Assembly (NCBI GenBank): GCA_903891235.1
Contig: CAITDW010000183.1
Span: forward strand, 1-10,233
Origin: an uncultured Candidatus Saccharibacteria bacterium
Lineage (GTDB): Bacteria > Patescibacteriota > Saccharimonadia > Saccharimonadales > UBA4665
Direction of reading: 5' to 3'
DNA length: 10,233 nucleotides
The notes beneath the pieces are model-generated. The model did no database searches, was not told where the DNA came from, and saw only the letters and a program-made list of their open reading frames with translations. Of this stretch, positions 6,584-10,233 are shown one piece after another (positions within the stretch are counted from its first letter, which is position 1; each line of letters begins with the position of its first letter). The translations under genes were made by a program, and so were the position numbers.

Positions 6584-8566
6584 CTAATTACTTCCCTTTA
6601 GTCTTAATTTATCTTCTTGAGTCAGGTCATCAAAAGTAATCATTTTCAATGTATTTTCGTCCAATGATCTGTATATTATAGCTATCAAAATACCTACGAT
6701 GCCGAAGATAAAAAGTAATAGAATATGCCAAATCGCTGCAAAGCCAACGCAAAATGCCAAAAACGCTATAACCAAACCTAGGTAGCTATTTTTAGGAACA
6801 TTAAAGTTTTTGAATTGCTTTTTTGTCATCTTGTATCTTATTTGTTTGTCTTCCCAGAATTGATCACGGTATTTGACTTCTGGTAGGATTGCATAGTTGT
6901 ATTCAGGCGCTGGAGATTTAATTGACCATTCAAGAGTTCTTCCATTCCAAGGATCACCAGTTTTGTCTTGAAGTTGCTTCCTTTTTATAATACTCACAAA
7001 GATCTGAAGGACTTGCATAAATAAACCTAAGCCAATTATTCCAACACCAAGCCCAGCAACTATAAATAATGGCTGGAAACCTAAATCATTCGAGTAATGA
7101 TTCATTCTTCTCGTTGCTCCCATAATTCCTAGTATGTATAAAGGCACAAATGCAAAGATAAAACCTATTATCCAAAAATATGCAGCATATTTGCCTATAA
7201 TATCTTTTAAAGTAAAACCAAATATCTTTGGAAACCAGTAAGTTATGCCTGCAAAGTATCCAAATAGAACGCCAGAGACAATCATGCTATGAAAATGCGC
7301 TACTAAGAATAAGCTATTATTGAGTTGAAAATCTACTGGTGGTACTGCTAGCAAAACTCCAGCTACTCCTCCTATAGAAAACAGTAATATAAAACCCATA
7401 AAATAAATCATTGGACTAGAAAAATTAATTCTTCCACGGTACATCGTAAATATCCAATTGAATATTTTAACACCAGTTGGTATAGCTATAACCATAGTCA
7501 TAATTCCAAAGAAACCATTGACATCTGAACCTGATCCCATCGTGAAGAAGTGATGTAGCCAAACCGTAAAAGATAGAAGAACAATTGCCCAAATTGCCCA
7601 AACCATAGAAGTATATCCAAATAATCTTTTCTTTGAAAAGGTTGCAACAATTTCAGAAAATATACCAAATGCAGGCAAAATTAATATGTAAACCTCAGGA
7701 TGTCCCCATGCCCAAATTAAGTTAACATACATCATTGGATTGCCCCCGCCCCCGGCTGTGAAAAAATGCATTCCTAAAAATCTATCTAAATATAAGAGAG
7801 TTATAGTGACCGTTAAGATTGGAAATGCTAATACGACTAGTGTCATTGATCCAAAAACACTCCAGACAAACATAGGCATTTTCATGAGGTTCATACCCTT
7901 GGCTCTATTCTTAAGAATGGTTACTATAAAATTAATACCAGAAAGAAGACTTCCTATTCCAGCAATTTGGAGACTCCAGATCCAATAATCAACTCCAACC
8001 GATGGTGAAAATTGAAGTTCAGATAATGGTGGATATGCTAGCCAGCCTGCTCCAGAAAATTCACCAACAGCCAATGATGTATTTAATAGAATCATTCCCG
8101 CAACAAAGAGCCAGAAACTTACAGAGTTTAGAAATGGAAAAGCTACATCCCTGGCTCCAATTAATAGTGGAACACCTATATTTATAAGTCCAAACATTAG
8201 TCCCATGGCGGCAAAAAAGATCATAGTAGTACCATGTGCCGAAAATATTTGCTGGTAATGTGAAGAACTAAGAAATCCTTGGTTATTGCCAACTGAAATA
8301 GACTGTTGAAGTCTCATCATTCCTGCATCGGTACCCGCCTTAAGTAACATTAAAACTGCAACAAATATATACATTAAGCCTATTTTTTTTGGATCAAGGC
8401 TAGTTAACCATTCAGTAAATAACCATTTCCATTTTTTCATGTATGTAATTATGAGAATGGCAAAAATAGCTGATAGTCCCATGACAGCAACGCCAACATT
8501 TTGAATAATATCATGCTTGAAAGCCGATACGTTTAGTAATCCTAGAATGCCTGCAAAATATATCAT
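6584..8566 (-). CDS. cyoB: Cytochrome bo3 quinol oxidase subunit I
   Basis: This 660-residue catalytic subunit binds heme b, heme o3 and CuB, reduces O2 to water and pumps protons. Visible ligands: His111 (SAHG) and His426 for heme b; His424 (HFHSM) for heme o3; His289 (GHPEVY), His338 and His339 (LHHFFTMG) for CuB; Tyr293 is the residue cross-linked to His289. Proton paths: D-channel Asp140 with Asn129 and Asn147, Glu291, and K-channel Lys367 (PTGVKIFNW). These correspond to E. coli positions minus five. In the quinone site Asp80, His103 and Gln106 are kept, but the position of E. coli Arg71 is Lys76. Extra membrane helices at the N- and C-terminus and the GDPWNGRTLEWSIKSPAPEYN stretch are as in CyoB. 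The ATG follows the cyoA stop with no gap; GGGG six bases upstream is the ribosome binding site. Confidence 0.98.
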   Translation of the reverse strand: MIYFAGILGLLNVSAFKHDIIQNVGVAVMGLSAIFAILIITYMKKWKWLFTEWLTSLDPKKIGLMYIFVAVLMLLKAGTDAGMMRLQQSISVGNNQGFLSSSHYQQIFSAHGTTMIFFAAMGLMFGLINIGVPLLIGARDVAFPFLNSVSFWLFVAGMILLNTSLAVGEFSGAGWLAYPPLSELQFSPSVGVDYWIWSLQIAGIGSLLSGINFIVTILKNRAKGMNLMKMPMFVWSVFGSMTLVVLAFPILTVTITLLYLDRFLGMHFFTAGGGGNPMMYVNLIWAWGHPEVYILILPAFGIFSEIVATFSKKRLFGYTSMVWAIWAIVLLSFTVWLHHFFTMGSGSDVNGFFGIMTMVIAIPTGVKIFNWIFTMYRGRINFSSPMIYFMGFILLFSIGGVAGVLLAVPPVDFQLNNSLFLVAHFHSMIVSGVLFGYFAGITYWFPKIFGFTLKDIIGKYAAYFWIIGFIFAFVPLYILGIMGATRRMNHYSNDLGFQPLFIVAGLGVGIIGLGLFMQVLQIFVSIIKRKQLQDKTGDPWNGRTLEWSIKSPAPEYNYAILPEVKYRDQFWEDKQIRYKMTKKQFKNFNVPKNSYLGLVIAFLAFCVGFAAIWHILLLFIFGIVGILIAIIYRSLDENTLKMITFDDLTQEDKLRLKGSN

Positions 8567-9454
8567 TTAGTTCCCCATACTTGAACTTATATTAACATTT
8601 GAGGAGCTCATATACTTGTTGTAAATATAACTAAATACATCAGCCGAAGCGTATGAGTAATAAGATATTGGTACATTCTCTGAAGGTTTTGATAATTGCT
8701 GATAACTAGCTATGTTAAGAATCTTGTTTGAGCTGCGTGACATAGCAATCATACTATTAAAGTCTTGATCACTAACTACATTGGTTTTGAAAGTCATACC
8801 TGCAAAACCAGATCCAGAAATATTAGTAGATCTACCAAGATATGAACCTTTTGTATTTCCAATAAGATTTAATTGAGTAATCATACCTGGCATTGTCATT
8901 ACCTGTCCTGCTAGTTGAGGGATCCATATTTGATTCATTGGGGCATCTGAAGTAATTTTTAAATTAACTGGAGTATTAATTGGAATAGTTAAATTATTCA
9001 CCGATGCAATTTGATAATCTGGATAAATAAATAGCCATTTCCAATCCATTGCTACAACTTCAACATTCAAGGTTGGGTTATTTGAAGTAATTGGCTTATA
9101 TGGGTCTAGTTCGTGACTACTCTGCCAAGTAACAATTGACAGTAAAATAATTAATATGGCTGGAATACCCCAACATAGAGCTTCTATAGTTCTGCTGCGA
9201 TCAAAATTAGGACTATATTTGGCTTTAGTATTTTTTTCATTATATTTTATAGCGAATGTAATTAGTAGTGCATAAACGGGGACAAGAACGAAAAGAGATA
9301 GAAAACTAGCAAATAATAGTAGATTCTTCTCTCTTAAAGCAATTTCTCCTTTAGGATTTAAAACAGCGATATTTAGTGGCTTTAGGTATAAATATGCTAC
9401 GCCAATAATTATTATAGGAAATAAAATAGCTATAAATATTCTAATTCTTTTCAT
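8567..9454 (-). CDS. cyoA: Cytochrome bo3 quinol oxidase subunit II
   Basis: From ATG 9454 this is 295 residues, with an N-terminal hydrophobic segment (about 5-25), two membrane helices (about 44-70 and 93-111) and an extracytoplasmic cupredoxin domain. LNPKGEIALREKNLL, AKYSPNFDRSRTIEALCW, MDWKWLFIYPDY and PMNQIWIPQLAGQ follow E. coli CyoA closely; Glu91 matches the K-channel entry Glu. No CuA ligands exist (the only Cys, at 94, is in a membrane helix), which marks a quinol rather than cytochrome c oxidase. Unlike E. coli CyoA there is no lipobox Cys, so the first helix is probably an uncleaved anchor. A GTG at 9463 would add three residues, but I prefer the ATG: GGGG lies eight bases before it and is too close to the GTG. 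The C-terminus is a Ser/Asn-rich tail. Confidence 0.96.
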   Translation of the reverse strand: MKRIRIFIAILFPIIIIGVAYLYLKPLNIAVLNPKGEIALREKNLLLFASFLSLFVLVPVYALLITFAIKYNEKNTKAKYSPNFDRSRTIEALCWGIPAILIILLSIVTWQSSHELDPYKPITSNNPTLNVEVVAMDWKWLFIYPDYQIASVNNLTIPINTPVNLKITSDAPMNQIWIPQLAGQVMTMPGMITQLNLIGNTKGSYLGRSTNISGSGFAGMTFKTNVVSDQDFNSMIAMSRSSNKILNIASYQQLSKPSENVPISYYSYASADVFSYIYNKYMSSSNVNISSSMGN

Positions 9455-9462
9455 TATATGCA

Positions 9463-9466
9463 CCCC
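9463..9466 (-). promoter_or_regulatory. Ribosome binding site deciding the cyoA start
   Basis: GGGG on the minus strand lies eight bases before ATG 9454. It overlaps or touches the competing GTG at 9463 and so cannot serve it. The same GGGG type of site precedes cyoB (8573-8576, six bases before the ATG). Confidence 0.6.
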
Positions 9467-9485
9467 AAAAATAAAAACATAACTA

Positions 9486-9505
9486 CTAAGATTATATCAT
9501 CTTAG
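9486..9505 (-). promoter_or_regulatory. cyoA promoter: extended -10 inside a 20-bp inverted repeat
   Basis: The minus strand reads CTAAGATGATATAATCTTAG: 7-bp arms CTAAGAT and ATCTTAG around a six-base centre. Inside lies TGATATAAT, a consensus extended -10 (TATAAT at 9491-9496). No TTGACA-like hexamer lies at 16-18 bp upstream. The predicted start is near 9484, giving a leader of about 30 bases with the GGGG site. A dyad covering the -10 is a typical place for a repressor or redox regulator to bind. As a terminator for the upstream gene it is poor, since T-rich RNA begins only about a dozen bases after the stem. Confidence 0.55.
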
Positions 9506-9520
9506 TTTCAAAGAATATTG

Positions 9521-9808
9521 TTAATTTTTGGTTATTTTAGAATGAGATAATTTTTTATATGTTAGGAATGATACTGCGAAGAATGCACTGTAAGTTAGTC
9601 CTGCATAACAGGTTCCAACCAAGTTGGCTTTGAATGAAATTACTAGAATTGTTCCAGTGATTAATAATCCAATTAAAGAATAAGTAGAATATTTAGCTAA
9701 AAATTGAGCCTTATCTAATGAGTTGATATATTTAAGAATAGTCGCGCCAATCATCATAGGTAAACAAATAACTGCAAAAATGATGTGAACAATTAATAAC
9801 ATTATCAT
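9521..9808 (-). CDS. Small three-helix membrane protein of unknown function, upstream of cyoA
   Basis: I do not recognise this 95-residue protein. It has three hydrophobic segments (about 3-25, 40-58 and 64-84) and a short basic tail (KKLSHSKITKN). Notable residues are His8 in the first helix (VHIIFAVICLPMM), Cys15, a charged loop with Asp32 and Lys33, and Cys67 in GTCYAG. The ATG at 9808 is followed two codons later by another ATG; neither has a clear Shine-Dalgarno sequence. It lies 42 bases after the WhiB gene with no obvious promoter between them, and 57 bases before cyoA, all on the same strand, so it is probably co-transcribed with whiB and tied to the oxidase. It could be an accessory or assembly subunit of the oxidase, or a small heme- or copper-handling protein; this is conjecture from context. 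Uniform hydrophobicity and its place in the operon support a real gene. Confidence 0.7.
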   Translation of the reverse strand: MIMLLIVHIIFAVICLPMMIGATILKYINSLDKAQFLAKYSTYSLIGLLITGTILVISFKANLVGTCYAGLTYSAFFAVSFLTYKKLSHSKITKN

Positions 9809-9850
9809 TTTTCTACTGTAACAAATAATTTAATAAAATAGAAGTTTTTT

Positions 9851-10233
9851 TTAATTATTCCCTGCAAGTATTCTTTCATTTTTAATTTTTATCCTCTGTG
9901 CAGCATTCATGCCTCCCCAGATTCCTTCTTTTTCATTATTATTAATAGCAAAATTGAGACAACTAATTCTAATAGGACAATCGTTGCATATTTCTTTCGC
10001 TAAATCTTCTGAATCATCTTTATCCGGGAAAAATAGCTTAGTGTCATAATTCCTACAGGCTGCAAGAATAATGAGCCTAGAGAATTTATCAAATCGTTGT
10101 GATTGCTCAGGATAATTTTCATGATTGGTAGGCTCAACAAAACTTACTAATTCCTGATTTTTAATTTCTTGGGTTCTTAATTTATCATATTCATATTTCG
10201 TGATAGCTTCAAAACCTGAGCTGTCTTTCGGAG
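9851..10233 (-). CDS. WhiB-family Fe-S transcriptional regulator, N-terminus outside window
   Basis: The frame is open from 10231 to the stop at 9851-9853 and gives 126 visible residues. The WhiB signature is complete: Cys59 in AACRNYDTKLFFPD, Cys82 and Cys85 in CNDCP, Cys91 in CLNFA, then GIWGG at 103-107 and a basic end (QRIKIKNER). The four Cys bind a [4Fe-4S] cluster in this family, and the G[VI]WGG turn and basic tail bind sigma-70 region 4 and DNA. The cluster reacts with O2 and NO. Ahead of the domain are at least 50 residues of Glu/Gln/Lys/Asn-rich sequence, longer than in many short WhiB proteins. It lies upstream of and parallel to the cyo operon. WhiB proteins are classically an actinobacterial (and actinophage) family, so its presence in a likely Saccharibacteria genome is notable. 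Confidence 0.9.
   Translation of the reverse strand, partial: PKDSSGFEAITKYEYDKLRTQEIKNQELVSFVEPTNHENYPEQSQRFDKFSRLIILAACRNYDTKLFFPDKDDSEDLAKEICNDCPIRISCLNFAINNNEKEGIWGGMNAAQRIKIKNERILAGNN

Noticed and set aside
7740..8187. Short plus-strand open frames inside cyoB
   Set aside because: They lie antisense to highly conserved CyoB sequence and show no protein-like features.
8567..9454. Reading subunit II as a cytochrome c oxidase subunit with CuA
   Set aside because: The Cys/His/Met CuA ligands are absent, and the neighbours are cyo-type, including heme O synthase without heme A synthase.
9461..9463. GTG as the cyoA start
   Set aside because: It adds three residues and has no usable ribosome binding site; the GGGG is correctly spaced only for the ATG at 9454.
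9466..9505. The dyad before cyoA as an intrinsic terminator of the upstream gene
   Set aside because: The stem is AT-rich and the T-rich tract begins about a dozen bases after it; a promoter/operator reading fits better.

Overview
The window is AT-rich (roughly one third G+C by eye), densely packed and uses UGA as a true stop: cyoC ends at UGA inside an ATGA overlap. It carries a cytochrome bo3 quinol oxidase operon beside a WhiB-family Fe-S regulator, a small DUF5652-like membrane protein, and an ABC transporter/two-component module. I infer a member of the Patescibacteria, most likely Candidatus Saccharibacteria. The UGA stop argues against the Gracilibacteria and Absconditabacteria, which recode UGA. 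A low-GC actinobacterium is the main alternative because of the WhiB protein. No rRNA, tRNA, CRISPR array, insertion sequence or integrase is visible, and no stretch over 300 bases lacks a gene.

Layout from left to right: (1) 2-676 (+) is the C-terminal part of an FAD-linked oxidase of the D-lactate dehydrogenase/glycolate oxidase type, cut by the window edge. Its stop codon abuts that of the convergent histidine kinase gene. (2) 4439 down to 677 (-) is a four-gene unit in the order MacB/FtsX-type permease, ABC ATPase, OmpR-type response regulator, histidine kinase. It is preceded by an 11-bp-spaced direct repeat that looks like a response-regulator operator. (3) 4699-4487 (-) is a 70-residue DUF5652-like membrane protein with its own likely promoter. 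(4) 9454 down to 4777 (-) is cyoA-cyoB-cyoC-cyoD-cyoE, complete and in the classical order, with overlaps or near-zero gaps and a weak terminator hairpin at the end. (5) 9808-9521 (-) is an unrecognised 95-residue membrane protein, and 10231-9851 (-) is a WhiB-family regulator whose N-terminus lies outside the window. Both lie just upstream of cyoA and face the same way.

How the genes may work together: CyoE converts protoheme to heme O, and CyoABCD forms a proton-pumping quinol:O2 oxidoreductase. All CuB, heme and D-/K-channel residues I could check are present, and subunit II has no CuA ligands. The FAD-linked oxidase could reduce quinone and so feed the oxidase, but it lies at the far end of the window and the link is an inference. 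The WhiB protein, expected to carry a redox-sensitive [4Fe-4S] cluster, is a natural candidate to adjust the oxidase to oxygen or nitric oxide. The cyoA promoter has a consensus extended -10 inside a 20-bp dyad and no good -35, which is the kind of promoter that is often regulated. The ABC/two-component module probably senses and answers an envelope stress or an antimicrobial compound.
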